Source: Alistipes finegoldii DSM 17242 (GTDB lineage: Bacteria > Bacteroidota > Bacteroidia > Bacteroidales > Rikenellaceae). Taken from it: DNA of 64,000 nucleotides. The DNA is taken from positions 2,118,501 to 2,182,500 of the forward strand of contig NC_018011.1 in assembly GCF_000265365.1 (NCBI RefSeq). The letters are read 5' to 3'. Every line of letters starts with the position of its first letter. Within the stretch, counting starts at the first letter, position 1. Positions 7,900 to 16,534 of the stretch are shown here, piece after piece. The notes below the pieces were generated by a model. It was not told the origin of the DNA. It saw only the letters and a list, made by a program, of their open reading frames with translations, and did not search any database. Made by a program: the position numbers and the translations under genes.

Positions 7900-8065
7900 G
7901 ATCACAGGACTCTGGGACGAATACAATCGGGTCGAGCGTGAAGCTCTGTCCGCTTACGACGGTTTTGGAGAAGGATGTTGCCGACGTGAAGCTCCCGCCG
8001 GCCGCACAAGTCGCCTTTATCGTGACAGGCCCGGAATAGTCGGTCACGGTCATTTTTAGCGTAGC
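7900..8065 (-). pseudogene. Orphan fragment of the 10401-12803 surface-protein gene
   Basis: On the minus strand this stretch encodes KMTVTDYSGPVTIKATCAAGG, then SFTSATSFSKTVVSGQSFTL, then DPIVFVP. It corresponds almost residue for residue to an internal Ig-like segment of the protein at 10401-12803 (bases about 11105-11250). Both copies lie on the same strand and DNA identity is high by eye. It has no start region or promoter of its own. It could be a relic of a partial duplication or a silent donor for gene conversion. Confidence 0.7.
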
Positions 8066-8107
8066 CAGTCTATTTGGGGAATTAATCACAAAAAATAGGT
8101 TTCCGCC

Positions 8108-8138
8108 TTTGAAATGTTATTTATAACATTTATATTTG
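8108..8138 (+). promoter_or_regulatory. Promoter/operator of RNA copy 2
   Basis: TTTG (8108-8111) and TATATTTG (8131-8138) are 19 bp apart, a consensus promoter. The spacer is filled by the inverted repeat AATGTTATTTATAACATT (8113-8130), identical to copy 1. A repressor reading TGTTAT...ATAACA would cover the promoter. The Xre gene at 26753 is preceded by three TGTTAT sites. Confidence 0.7.
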
Positions 8139-8142
8139 CAAT

Positions 8143-8290
8143 GTTCAACGTTCACATAGGCGGCAGATGTCCGCCAATAGCGGGCATTTATTATGCGCGT
8201 AAATTTAGGTTTCGTACCCCCGTGCCGAGTGGTTAATGCCCCGGTAAGCCTATGTGGTGTTGAACAGCGGGTCAGGCGAAACCTTTTTAT
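8143..8290 (+). ncRNA. Structured RNA candidate, copy 2
   Basis: The outer helix is GTTCAA (8143-8148) with TTGAAC (8260-8265). The second helix is CACATAGGC (8153-8161) with GCCTATGTG (8248-8256). An inner hairpin CCGCCAATAGCGG lies at about 8171-8183. Relative to copy 1 the second helix has three compensatory pair changes. The segment ends GAACAGCGGGTCAGG and then ACCTTTTT. It could be a separate small RNA or the leader of the gene at 8318. Confidence 0.55.
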
Positions 8291-8317
8291 TGTTTAACGG
8301 TTTAATGTTCAAACCAC

Positions 8318-8662
8318 ATGCAAAACAAACCTATCCGTCCGGGCTACGTGCCTGTGACTATCGAATTGCCGGCCGCTTTGGCCGAGAAATTCCGGCAGCA
8401 GAATTACAATTGGCAGCCTCTTATCGAATTAATCGGAGGCGACTGTTCTTCTCCTTTTGCTATTGCCGAAACCCTTTTGACGCTTTACTTTGAGTTAACT
8501 CGTCTTATCGTGCGGCAACGCGAGGAACTTACCGGTAACGATTTGGAACTGATCGAACATTTGTTTACGCTCGAGCAACTCTATCGGGCCTTGCATGCGA
8601 TGTCCGTTCCAGTTGCTACTTCCCCTGATGCGCCGGTTGACGCCTTGGGGCAACAGTCGTGA
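8318..8662 (+). CDS. Hypothetical helical protein, 114 aa
   Basis: The gene lies 28 bases after the structured RNA. Its stop is 4 bases before the ORF6N start, so the two are probably co-transcribed. The protein begins QNKPIRPGYVPVTIELPAALAEKFR. A strand followed by a helix there could be a ribbon-helix-helix unit, and long helices follow (LTLYFELTRLIVRQREELTGNDLELIEHLFTLEQLYRAL). No signal peptide is seen. A small DNA-binding or partner protein for ORF6N is possible. Confidence 0.55.
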   Translation: MQNKPIRPGYVPVTIELPAALAEKFRQQNYNWQPLIELIGGDCSSPFAIAETLLTLYFELTRLIVRQREELTGNDLELIEHLFTLEQLYRALHAMSVPVATSPDAPVDALGQQS

Positions 8663-8666
8663 TGCC

Positions 8667-9380
8667 ATGGATGATCTCCAGCTAATCCAGAACAAGATCT
8701 ACGAGATCCGCGGCCAGCGGGTCATGCTGGATCGTGATCTGGCGGAAATGTACGGGGTAACAACAAGTGCCCTTAATCAGGCTGTAAAGCGTAATGCTCA
8801 ACGTTTTCCGGAAGAATTTATGTTTCAGATGACCGATGTTGAAGTAGAAAATTGGAAATCACAAATTGTGATATCCAATTCTATTACCAGAGGCTTACGA
8901 CATAAACCTTACGTGTTTACCGAACAAGGGGTGGTCATGCTTTCATCAGTACTCAGAACCCCTATCGCAATACAGGTCTGCATTTCTGTTGTGAAAGCAT
9001 TTGTTGCGATGCGTACTTACCTCACGACTACGTCACCCGAAACTCTTGCTGCTCGTCTTGAGTCGATAGACCGCCGCCTGCTGGAACTTGAGCAGACCCG
9101 CATCGCCGGCGAACTCGGCCCCGTCCGGGAGCATCCCCTTCCCGAACGGCTGTCCGATGAAGCCATACTGGTAGACTATTCTGAGCGGGCCGTTGTCGTT
9201 TTCACCGACAACCGACTGGATCGGAGGTTGCTCAAGTGGCTCGGCGCCCGTTACAACGGATGGTTGATATGGAACGGCGAACGAGTTGCGGGCTGGGTCT
9301 ATCCCAAGTCCTGCATAGCAAAACTCGATAAGTACCTTCCGGCAGATATTTCACGGGATAAGTCAAAATTTAACAAGTAA
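8667..9380 (+). CDS. ORF6N-domain regulator (copy 2)
   Basis: The ATG at 8667 was chosen because it matches copy 1's start (MDDLQLIQNKIYEIRGQRVM against MDIQIIQNKIYEIRGQRVM). Residues 1-115 are ORF6N (DRDLAEMYGVTTSALNQAVKRN, FTEQGVVMLSSVLRTP, KAFVAMR). A short coiled coil follows (LESIDRRLLELEQTR). The C-terminal 80 residues form an extra domain absent from copy 1 (AVVVFTDNRLDRRLLKWLGARYNGWLIWNGERVAGWVYPK). It looks like a small 'distance/SWIB-like' or nucleic-acid-binding fold but was not identified. It is followed, like copy 1, by a lipoprotein gene with a similar leader sequence. Confidence 0.75.
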   Translation: MDDLQLIQNKIYEIRGQRVMLDRDLAEMYGVTTSALNQAVKRNAQRFPEEFMFQMTDVEVENWKSQIVISNSITRGLRHKPYVFTEQGVVMLSSVLRTPIAIQVCISVVKAFVAMRTYLTTTSPETLAARLESIDRRLLELEQTRIAGELGPVREHPLPERLSDEAILVDYSERAVVVFTDNRLDRRLLKWLGARYNGWLIWNGERVAGWVYPKSCIAKLDKYLPADISRDKSKFNK

Positions 9381-9456
9381 TTTTGCCGGACGAGGAAAAA
9401 ACCTTATTTTTATTATTGTTAACCAAAAAACTTGCATAAATATTAATTCTCACATT

Positions 9457-10311
9457 ATGAAATCCTTTGTAAAATTTCTGTTTATGGCTGCCTCTGCCAT
9501 GACGGTGATGTTGTTCCCCTCTTGCGATAAGGACGACGACGGCGGTTCAGCCGGCGGGTTCGATGTGCATGTCCCGAGTTTCGTGAAAGGCACTACTCCG
9601 ATCCGCGTGGATCTGGGCGTAAGCTGCGACAAAGCCCCTACGGTCACTTTCGCTACCGAAGGCGATGCGCTGGGCGTTGTCAGCCCCGTTGAGAATCCGG
9701 AGTTCGACACGGATTACGTCTATGCCGGCGAGCCGATCGACGCGAGCTTCGTGAACGGCCGCGCTACGGCTTCGTTCTGGTATATCCCCCTTACACCGGG
9801 CAACCATGCCGTTACCTTCACGGTCAACTATACGCAAAACGGTGCGGCCAAGACCGGCACGAACCGCAAGGTATTGAAGGTATCCGATGCCTCGAACGGC
9901 GGGTTCTATCCGGAGGTTGTTGGTGAAGCTGCGGGTTATTACTTTTCTTTTAGAAATGAACTTGAAAAGTTTAAACGAGGTTGTGATTTTTACGTGGCTT
10001 TTGTTTCCCTCAATGGCAAAACCGATCCTAAGCCGTTTAATATCCTGATTTCTCAAGGAAAGAATAATGCTGTTATGGCAAAGGATACCTTCTATTCAAT
10101 TAGTGGCGGCAAGTGGGATGATGGTTGGCAAAATTGGATTGATGGTGATGGCATGGTAATACGGGAAGGTGTTTCCGGGGAGATTACACTCAAACTCATT
10201 TTTAGGGACAATTATAATCGCTGCCGAGATGTCGAGGTTAAGACTGATGCGAATGAGGAGGTAATTTCATCCATAGCCAGTGATTATTATTTGTGGCCTC
10301 GTAATAAGTAA
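9457..10311 (+). CDS. Surface lipoprotein with Ig-like N-terminal part
   Basis: Residues 1-23 are a lipoprotein signal (KSFVKFLFMAASAMTVMLFPS-C) followed by an acidic DKDDDGG linker, typical of lipoproteins exported to the surface in Bacteroidota. Residues about 35-145 are beta-rich and Ig-like (VKGTTPIRVDLGVSCDKAPTVTF... GNHAVTFTVNYTQN). The C-terminal half has YYFSFRNELEKFKRG and WQNWIDGDGMVIREG. It has no close relation to the broken lipoprotein at 4175 except location after an ORF6N gene. The upstream bases GTTAACCAAA..AAACTTGC are shared by both. The binding partner is unknown. Confidence 0.6.
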   Translation: MKSFVKFLFMAASAMTVMLFPSCDKDDDGGSAGGFDVHVPSFVKGTTPIRVDLGVSCDKAPTVTFATEGDALGVVSPVENPEFDTDYVYAGEPIDASFVNGRATASFWYIPLTPGNHAVTFTVNYTQNGAAKTGTNRKVLKVSDASNGGFYPEVVGEAAGYYFSFRNELEKFKRGCDFYVAFVSLNGKTDPKPFNILISQGKNNAVMAKDTFYSISGGKWDDGWQNWIDGDGMVIREGVSGEITLKLIFRDNYNRCRDVEVKTDANEEVISSIASDYYLWPRNK

Positions 10312-10335
10312 TATATTGTTCCCCTGTAATACACA

Positions 10336-10369
10336 AGTCCCCAGAAACTTTGCAGTTTCTGGGGACTTT
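10336..10369. terminator. Strong bidirectional hairpin between convergent genes
   Basis: AGTCCCCAGAAACT (10336-10349), loop TTGC, and AGTTTCTGGGGACT (10354-10367) form a perfect 14-bp stem. It lies between the plus-strand lipoprotein and the minus-strand fimbrial operon end and can serve both. Confidence 0.75.
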
Positions 10370-10400
10370 GCTCATTGTTTAAATTGACGAGATCTGATTA

Positions 10401-12803
10401 CTAAAGGTTATTTGTTATGTTGATGAGTTTTATATCAGTAACTATTTGTAAATCATTCTTTGGATAACTATTTGACACAGATATTTGCGAGGGTAATAGT
10501 GTCGGTTTATTAAAGAAATACTTGATAAACGTCCTGTCCATCATTTTCGCCGCAATAGCTTCGCTTTCGGTAAATGGCAACAGGAGTATCGTGTCGCCTT
10601 CGGTGTAAGGAGCGAGCAGGGGATTTTTGGCATCGAGCCCGGTCATATTGCTCACGCTGGTCAATGTGTATGAAATACCTTGTGCATCGGCATATGTTGT
10701 GTTTATGGGGGCGAACTCATGCCCGGAAATACTGGGGCTGTTAATCGTCCGCTCGACGGGTGCCCACTGTCCGCTGCTGGTGTCTTCGGCACCGGTTATC
10801 TCATATGCCCGAAAGGTGGGGTATAGCTGAATCTTGAGGAGCTGTGCGGACTCGATGGGTGCAGGGTAGTCGAGCGCCGGAGTAAATGCTACCCGTGCAA
10901 TCACAGTCTTATACCCGAACCAGTATACATATGTCGAAGTGTATGCCGGCTTATAGGACGTTTGCCGTGTATTCGAGTCGTAGGATATACTGATCTTAGG
11001 CGTTAGCTTCGTTGCCACGATGTTGTTTGTTACGGTTTTTGAACCGATCTTTATTCCCGTCGAAGTGGTAACGTCGAGGGTATACGATATGTTTCCGACC
11101 GCCGTGGGGACGAATACGATCGGGTCGAGTGTGAAGCTCTGTCCGCTGACCACGGTCTTCGAGAACGAAGTCGTCGATGTGAACAACCCTCCGGCCGCAC
11201 AAGTCGCCTTTATCGTGACGGGCCCGGAATAGTCGGTTACGGTCATTGTTACGGTGTTCTTATTGTACATGTAGGTCGAGTTCTTGTTCTGCTGGTTGCA
11301 GGAGATCTCGACCTTTGGCTGTTTCTCCAGTGCGAACTTAGCGTATATGGAACTCTTGGCCTTTGTCGGGGCATACATGTACGAAGCCGAGGCGGACAGC
11401 AGTTGCGTATAAGCCTGATCTGCATACCATCCGTCGAAAGCGTATCCGTTGCCGTCCACGGCTGTGAACGTGCAGCCGTCTTCGTAGCAGTATGCAAGCA
11501 CGTAGTTCGTCCCCGCGGCCTTGGCCAGTTCGCCGCTTACGGTCACCGAGCCTGTCCCGGTGGTAAAATATGCCTGTACCATGTTCGCGAATTCACAGGC
11601 GAAGTTGAATTTCGTACTTTCGCCTGCATTGTCGTTTACGACGACCTGGTACTGCACCTGCGAGTTTACGCCCTTTTTGACCAACGAGGGAGCATATCTC
11701 AGGTCGTAACGCTGGCCGCCTCTTTGGGGTATATATAACTCCACGTCGGGGCCGAAGTTCCAGCCGCCATCCCCGGCTGCGAATTTCTCGCCGTCGCCTT
11801 TCATCACCTTCAGCGTTCCTGTGAACGTATAGTCGCTCTTGTTCGTCACGTAGATGTCGAGTCCTCCGTAATCGTTGTCCGGGACGTTGTATTTTCTGGG
11901 CCACCAGTCCGTGATGTCGAGCGTATAACTGGAGATGCGGGTGTCGGTCTCGTTGTCACCGGAGAGGGTGATGTTGTAGGTGTGTGCTTCGTTGGGCCAA
12001 ACGTTGAAATCTGAGGTGTTGTTTGCCCCGAGGTAGACTATATAATCCACGATTTTATTTTCCCCGCTGCGTCCGCGTATGCGGAAGAAGGATGCGTTTT
12101 CCGGCGCGTTTTCTGCGTTTTTCTGTTTCTGGTCTTTAATCGTACTATTCTCCCCACGTCGGTTGGAAAGCATGTAGAATAAGCCGGACGCACTCTTTGC
12201 CCCTTCGGGCAGCGTGCGGACTTCGCTGTCATAAAAACCGTAGGATGGATCAGTCAAGTCCATCTGTTCCTCGCAGATGAGATAATCCTTATTGGGCATG
12301 CTGCACAACTGCACAGAGAGGATCTCTATCTCTTTGTCGGGTGCAACAGTTATGTTGTATGCGATCTTCGCGGCGTTACGCTTGACGCTTACCTGAATTA
12401 CTTTTGTTGTCAGGTCGAGCTTTTGGTATGCGTAGCCATACATGGTGAGTGTTCCTTCCTGGGGTGCGTCTGTCCTGTAATTTATGAGGGCGCTATAAGG
12501 GAGTTCGCCGAGATCCTTGTGCTGATTGACCGCAGCGTGAATGCTGTAAGTGCCGGGAGCTATATCTATTTGGTGAGAAGCACCGGTAGCGTAAAAATGA
12601 TATGACTGTCCGTTCCCGTAGAGATATAGGTTCACGTCCTGGATTGTGTTCTCATCTGTTGCCCGGGCCTTTGCCGCCGGCTGTTCGGGCTGTAACTCCA
12701 ATGTAACTACAACAGTTCTCCCGTCGGGACATATCTCGCCCACGAACTGCTGGCATCCCGAGAGTAGGATTAACGATAAAAAGCTGTTTAAGAGATATTT
12801 CAT
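10401..12803 (-). CDS. DUF4906-type fimbrial tip/adhesin lipoprotein with InlB-like repeat
   Basis: This is an 800-residue lipoprotein (signal KYLLNSFLSLILLSG-C). Residues 50-300 match the Mfa-like/DUF4906 pattern (DENTIQDVNLYLYGNGQSYHFY, APENASFFRIRG, YIVYLGANNTSDFNVWPNEAHTYNI). Near the middle, GYAFDGWYADQAYTQ with a following SSIYAKF resembles an InlB B-repeat/Listeria-Bacteroides repeat. Ig-like segments follow. It is the last gene of the minus-strand fimbrial operon and likely a tip or accessory adhesin. The plus-strand lipoprotein at 4175 is a relative, and the fragment at 7900-8065 copies part of it. Confidence 0.7.
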   Translation of the reverse strand: MKYLLNSFLSLILLSGCQQFVGEICPDGRTVVVTLELQPEQPAAKARATDENTIQDVNLYLYGNGQSYHFYATGASHQIDIAPGTYSIHAAVNQHKDLGELPYSALINYRTDAPQEGTLTMYGYAYQKLDLTTKVIQVSVKRNAAKIAYNITVAPDKEIEILSVQLCSMPNKDYLICEEQMDLTDPSYGFYDSEVRTLPEGAKSASGLFYMLSNRRGENSTIKDQKQKNAENAPENASFFRIRGRSGENKIVDYIVYLGANNTSDFNVWPNEAHTYNITLSGDNETDTRISSYTLDITDWWPRKYNVPDNDYGGLDIYVTNKSDYTFTGTLKVMKGDGEKFAAGDGGWNFGPDVELYIPQRGGQRYDLRYAPSLVKKGVNSQVQYQVVVNDNAGESTKFNFACEFANMVQAYFTTGTGSVTVSGELAKAAGTNYVLAYCYEDGCTFTAVDGNGYAFDGWYADQAYTQLLSASASYMYAPTKAKSSIYAKFALEKQPKVEISCNQQNKNSTYMYNKNTVTMTVTDYSGPVTIKATCAAGGLFTSTTSFSKTVVSGQSFTLDPIVFVPTAVGNISYTLDVTTSTGIKIGSKTVTNNIVATKLTPKISISYDSNTRQTSYKPAYTSTYVYWFGYKTVIARVAFTPALDYPAPIESAQLLKIQLYPTFRAYEITGAEDTSSGQWAPVERTINSPSISGHEFAPINTTYADAQGISYTLTSVSNMTGLDAKNPLLAPYTEGDTILLLPFTESEAIAAKMMDRTFIKYFFNKPTLLPSQISVSNSYPKNDLQIVTDIKLINITNNL

Positions 12804-12938
12804 AAGTGTAAAGTTAAAATGTAAATCGACGGCGGGCCTTTCACCCGCATTGCGTATCCGTTCCGCACAATCCCATAGTCACGTCCCTGTCATGGACTGA
12901 ATGCGCCGTTCTGTTTTTTGAACTACGCCGATCTGTGG

Positions 12939-14267
12939 TTATCTGGTCATTGTTATGTCTGAGGGCAGGTAGTATTTCGTCGTTTGCGACTCGACGGATC
13001 TGTCGTTGTAATTGAACTTGAAGCCCGGGTTGTCGGCCGGGCGTATCGAGACGGAGAATTTTTCGTCGCAGCGCCAGAGGAATGTCGATTTCGTCGCCCC
13101 TTTGGGTATCGTCGGCATCCCGGCGGACTTCCGGCCTACGGGCGGGATCTTCGATGTGTCGAGCCTGTACTCCTCGTAGTAGAACTTCACCGGCTCGGAA
13201 GCCTTGTAGTCGGCCGAATACTGCGTGCGGTAATCGTAGGCTACCTTCGGTACGGGACGTCCGCCTTCCATGACGAGATACTGAAATTCTATCCGGGCGA
13301 TTCCCTGCCGGGTTATGTTTACTGTCCGGGGCTTGAGTCTGACTTCAAGTTGCGTGATGCAGTCGCGCGCGAGTGTGAGCGCATAGGTCGCCTCGTCGGA
13401 TAGGAGCTGTCCGGATGTGTCGTACCAGCCCTCGACCTCGAAGTTGAACAATTCGTCGTTCACCAGCTTGAGCGTTACCGTCTCGCCTTCGATGTTGTGC
13501 TCCCCGGCCCCGTCGATGGTGAAGCAGCCCTCGACGACGCTTGTCACGACGATGTTTTTCACGACGTCCATGTATGCGCGTGCTTTTGCCGACGCCTTCC
13601 CTGCCGCGATCTCGAATTCGAGAATCTGCTCGCCGATCTCTTCGGGTGCATACTCGAACGTCACGTCGGCATCTACGGGACAAGCCTGGCCGTTCACGGC
13701 GTTTCCGTTCAGGAATATCTTGCCTTTGCCCAGACTGACGGCCGGTGTCACGATGAATTTCCCATCTGCGCCCGGAACACCTTGAATGTGTAGCTGCACC
13801 GGAATCCGGGCATCGGCCGCGGGGTTTACGATCTTCGCTTCGCAGACAGCTTCGGCCGTGATTTCTGATGGCGCTGTTACCGTGACCTTCAGGTCTTGCT
13901 GTTCACTGACTTCGCCATCAGGTGACTTGGCCTGAAAACTTACGAGCAGATCTCCCGCTTGGGCTGGGGTAATTACAAGGCGTGCATTCTTGGCCGAGAG
14001 CTGCACCCATTGGCCCGATGTGTCCATGTCGCTCCCGTCGAGTGTGAGCGTGGCCTTCCCTTCGCGGATGAACGCTGAGAGGGAGAAGTTGCCGTCTACG
14101 CCTTCCTGAGAGACGGCCAGCGTAAGACTTACGGCCTGTCCCAGTTCACAGACCGTTGCGACGGTAGACAGGGATAGTTGCGGCTTCGGCTCGACGATCT
14201 GGTATTTCGACGAGGAGCATCCGGCCGATACGAACAGCGCCAATGCGTAAAATAGGGTCGTTCTCAT
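12939..14267 (-). CDS. Ig-like surface lipoprotein, 442 aa
   Basis: Signal peptide RTTLFYALALFVSAG-C is followed by SSSKYQIVEPKPQLSLSTVATVCELGQAVSLTLAVSQ. At least two Ig-like units follow (VSQEGVDGNFSLSAF, then VQLHIQGVPGADGKFIVTP), then a domain with a FEVEGWYDTSGQLLSDEATYALTL strand pattern. The N-terminal unit is clearly related to the next gene (14275-14991) and weakly to 15026-16357, so the operon contains duplicated paralogues. The fold resembles TraQ/DUF3872-like Ig units of Bacteroidota elements. Role in fimbria assembly or adhesion is inferred from position. Confidence 0.6.
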   Translation of the reverse strand: MRTTLFYALALFVSAGCSSSKYQIVEPKPQLSLSTVATVCELGQAVSLTLAVSQEGVDGNFSLSAFIREGKATLTLDGSDMDTSGQWVQLSAKNARLVITPAQAGDLLVSFQAKSPDGEVSEQQDLKVTVTAPSEITAEAVCEAKIVNPAADARIPVQLHIQGVPGADGKFIVTPAVSLGKGKIFLNGNAVNGQACPVDADVTFEYAPEEIGEQILEFEIAAGKASAKARAYMDVVKNIVVTSVVEGCFTIDGAGEHNIEGETVTLKLVNDELFNFEVEGWYDTSGQLLSDEATYALTLARDCITQLEVRLKPRTVNITRQGIARIEFQYLVMEGGRPVPKVAYDYRTQYSADYKASEPVKFYYEEYRLDTSKIPPVGRKSAGMPTIPKGATKSTFLWRCDEKFSVSIRPADNPGFKFNYNDRSVESQTTKYYLPSDITMTR

Positions 14268-14274
14268 GGTGTCG

Positions 14275-14991
14275 TCAGTTTGTTACGATGATCTCAAGAG
14301 TCTTGAATTGGGTGGTATATCCGTCCGTTGCCGAGAACTGGAGACGGTGCATGCCCCGCTCGGCGGCAGTGTAGTAGAGCGGCTGTTCGCTGTTGGCCGG
14401 CACGGAGAACGCTTCGGCCGGGGTGACGGCTACGGCCCCGTACTGGAGCGTGCCGCTGCCTGTCAGTTGCGTGTAGGTTACGGGGATCGCCCCTGTCCAT
14501 CCGGATTTTGTGAGGAGCATCGTCATTTCGATCCGCTCGGTGATGGATGCCGTTTCGGGGTATTCGACCTCCAGTGCGAGTGCGGGACTCTTCTGAACGT
14601 TGAAGTTGACGAAGCTGCGGCCGGACTGCTCGCCCTCTTTGGTTTTGACCTCGAAGGATATGCGCAGCGGCCCGGCCAGCGTCGGCGTGAGCGTCAGGAT
14701 CTCCGTAGTGTTGGACATCGACGTCCATGTGCCGTCGGTCGGGAGGTTGCTGCCCTGCATCGAGAGCTCGCAGGCCCCTTCGCTGAGTACGGCCGAGAGC
14801 TGAAATTCCCCGTCGTACCCCTGCTGCGAGACCTTGAGCTGGAGATACGCCGGCTGGTTGATGATGTAGACGTCCTGCAAGGCCGTCACTTCGAGCGTCG
14901 GCCGAGGCTCGGTGATCCGATATTCGGATTTTCCGCAACCGAAGGCTGCCATGGCCCAGAGGTATAGGAGTGTCGTTCTGAAAAGTTTCAT
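14275..14991 (-). CDS. Ig-like surface lipoprotein, 238 aa
   Basis: The start at 14991 gives the signal peptide [20 protein letters not shown]; the longer upstream frame is not needed. After the cysteine come [15 protein letters not shown] and two Ig-like units ([42 protein letters not shown]). It is related to its downstream neighbour, sharing the KY/KSEY-(I/R)-EP-(K/R)P start and the VSQxGxDGxF motif. The stop is 8 bases before the next gene, so the two are coupled in one operon. Confidence 0.6.
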   Translation of the reverse strand: MKLFRTTLLYLWAMAAFGCGKSEYRITEPRPTLEVTALQDVYIINQPAYLQLKVSQQGYDGEFQLSAVLSEGACELSMQGSNLPTDGTWTSMSNTTEILTLTPTLAGPLRISFEVKTKEGEQSGRSFVNFNVQKSPALALEVEYPETASITERIEMTMLLTKSGWTGAIPVTYTQLTGSGTLQYGAVAVTPAEAFSVPANSEQPLYYTAAERGMHRLQFSATDGYTTQFKTLEIIVTN

Positions 14992-15025
14992 AGGGTAGTC
15001 GTTTGAATTATCACAGCTCTTCCGT

Positions 15026-16357
15026 CTACAAGTCGCGGACGGGATATGTCCGGTTGTCGGGTTCGTAGAGGAAAAAATATATTCGTTCGAATTGTGTGAG
15101 ACTGATTGCCCAAAGGTGCAATCCATCTGCGGCAGTGGAGGATATGTAATGCTCGTTGGCTTTTAGTTTTCTGCCACCTATCAAGCTCAGACATCGTTGT
15201 ACTTCGTCCAGATTTTGACGTATCAAATACATTTGTCCCGCAGCTGGCTGGTACCATTTGCCCGGATTATCTTTATCGTAGTTGTAACATTTTTCGGTGA
15301 ACTCGATTTTCCGCATAACGTCTTTGGCATTGAGTAATGCCTCTGTGTTTTTTCGGCCGTTATAATCAAATTTGGCTTCTCTCCAGTCCTGAATGACCGT
15401 GAGGTCAGAAACACTCGTGAACTCACCACCGCCCCAATCTCCGATAACGGGATCCGGGGCCATCAGAAACCTGCATTCCTCCGTGATGATTGCGACACCT
15501 TCAGCTTGCTCTTCCCATTCTTTGTTCCATACCGTACTTGGGTAGTAGAGTGAATTGCAGTAAATATATACGCCGGGCTCGGGATTCGTGAGGCTTCCGT
15601 TAATCCCCTTGACTTCGACTTCGATGTCCACTTCGGAAACACTGATGTCGTCCTTTACTACGCAATGGATTTTGTGTATACCCGTTACATGGGGTTGGTA
15701 AGAGAGCATATTATGGGAGTCTGCAGGACAGTAGAAACGATTTCCGGCAATGCCGTTTTCGAGTATGAAAAATCCGTTGCCTTCAGTTGACAGTTGTACG
15801 AAAAAGTCACCGGCATAATTCTCTTTGGTTGCTGTTAAAATAAATTTAAACTGCTGTTCCAAATTGATTGTCGGGGTGATACATTCGACATTCGTTATGA
15901 TTTCCGCAGTATTGACACTCACTGCATAAATTCTTTTTTCGACCTTTGTCCCGTCGGCCGAGATTGCATAGATACCGAAGTTGAACGGCTGTTTGGCCGT
16001 CGCCCCGGCTTGGGGCGTAATTTTCAGGTGGAGCACCTTCGAGGAGAACTCCTCGTTGACGATCTCGTAGGGAATCTGCTGTTCGGCTTGCCATTGCAGT
16101 TCATGGCCGTCTACTGTTGCCACGGCCTTACCTCCGTTGCAGGAGGTGTTCAACAGGAAATAGTCTGCTGCCGGATTCTTTTCGGTGATTGTCAGTGTTG
16201 CCTCGATTACTTCGCCTAACTCGTATTCTCGGCTCTGGTAATCGAGTGTCATGCTGATTGAGGGTTTCGGGCCGGGAGTATCCGGCTCTGCGGAGTCTTT
16301 GCTGCACGCCGTCGTTGCGGCCAGTAGCAGCATGAGAATTGTCTTGTAAGTTTTCAT
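15026..16357 (-). CDS. Ig-like surface lipoprotein, 443 aa
   Basis: The start at 16357 gives [20 protein letters not shown], a lipoprotein signal. The longer frame would run into the tRNA-like gene and was rejected. The N-terminal domain ([25 protein letters not shown]...[12 protein letters not shown]) is a more distant relative of the two following proteins. A second Ig-like unit ([24 protein letters not shown]) follows. The C-terminal region ([54 protein letters not shown]) is distinct and may be a ligand- or partner-binding domain. It begins 22 bases beyond the tRNA-like gene in the fimbrial operon. Confidence 0.55.
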   Translation of the reverse strand: MKTYKTILMLLLAATTACSKDSAEPDTPGPKPSISMTLDYQSREYELGEVIEATLTITEKNPAADYFLLNTSCNGGKAVATVDGHELQWQAEQQIPYEIVNEEFSSKVLHLKITPQAGATAKQPFNFGIYAISADGTKVEKRIYAVSVNTAEIITNVECITPTINLEQQFKFILTATKENYAGDFFVQLSTEGNGFFILENGIAGNRFYCPADSHNMLSYQPHVTGIHKIHCVVKDDISVSEVDIEVEVKGINGSLTNPEPGVYIYCNSLYYPSTVWNKEWEEQAEGVAIITEECRFLMAPDPVIGDWGGGEFTSVSDLTVIQDWREAKFDYNGRKNTEALLNAKDVMRKIEFTEKCYNYDKDNPGKWYQPAAGQMYLIRQNLDEVQRCLSLIGGRKLKANEHYISSTAADGLHLWAISLTQFERIYFFLYEPDNRTYPVRDL

Positions 16358-16379
16358 GACGCAAAATATTTGGAGTTGT

Positions 16380-16485
16380 GTCGCCGACGGGACTCGAACC
16401 CGCAACCTCATGCCCGGATCCAATTTACTAATCTATTCGTATGAAAGAAACCGGACATGCGCTCTTCCGATTGAGCTACGGCGAC
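16380..16485 (-). tRNA. tRNA-like gene with a greatly enlarged anticodon arm
   Basis: Read on the minus strand, GTCGCCG and CGGCGAC form a 7-bp acceptor stem with A as discriminator and no encoded CCA. GCTC/GAGC forms the D stem with loop AATCGGAA, and GCGGG-TTCGAGT-CCCGT forms a normal T arm. Where the anticodon arm should be, CATGTCCGG pairs with CCGGGCATG (9 bp, one G-U), closing a loop of about 33 nt instead of 7. No standard U33-anticodon can be placed. It could be a pseudo-tRNA, a tRNA with a 34-nt insertion, or a tRNA mimic. It sits inside the fimbrial operon between the fimbrillin and lipoprotein genes. Confidence 0.65.
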
Positions 16486-16494
16486 TTGAATCAC

Positions 16495-16512
16495 CCCCGG
16501 CCGCAGCCGGGG
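16495..16512 (-). terminator. GC-rich hairpin after the fimbrillin gene
   Basis: CCCCGGC, loop CGCA and GCCGGGG form a 7-bp stem 22 bases after the fimbrillin stop and 10 bases before the tRNA-like gene. No T-run follows on the minus strand. It may stabilise the abundant fimbrillin mRNA 3' end or mark an RNA processing point rather than terminate fully. Confidence 0.5.
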
Positions 16513-16534
16513 ATGATTGGGGAAAAGGTAGGGT

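Noticed and set aside
16358..16423. N-terminal extension of the lipoprotein gene at 15026
   Set aside because: The extra codons (MDPGMRLRVRVPSATQ) are translated from the tRNA-like gene. The lipoprotein signal starts at 16357.
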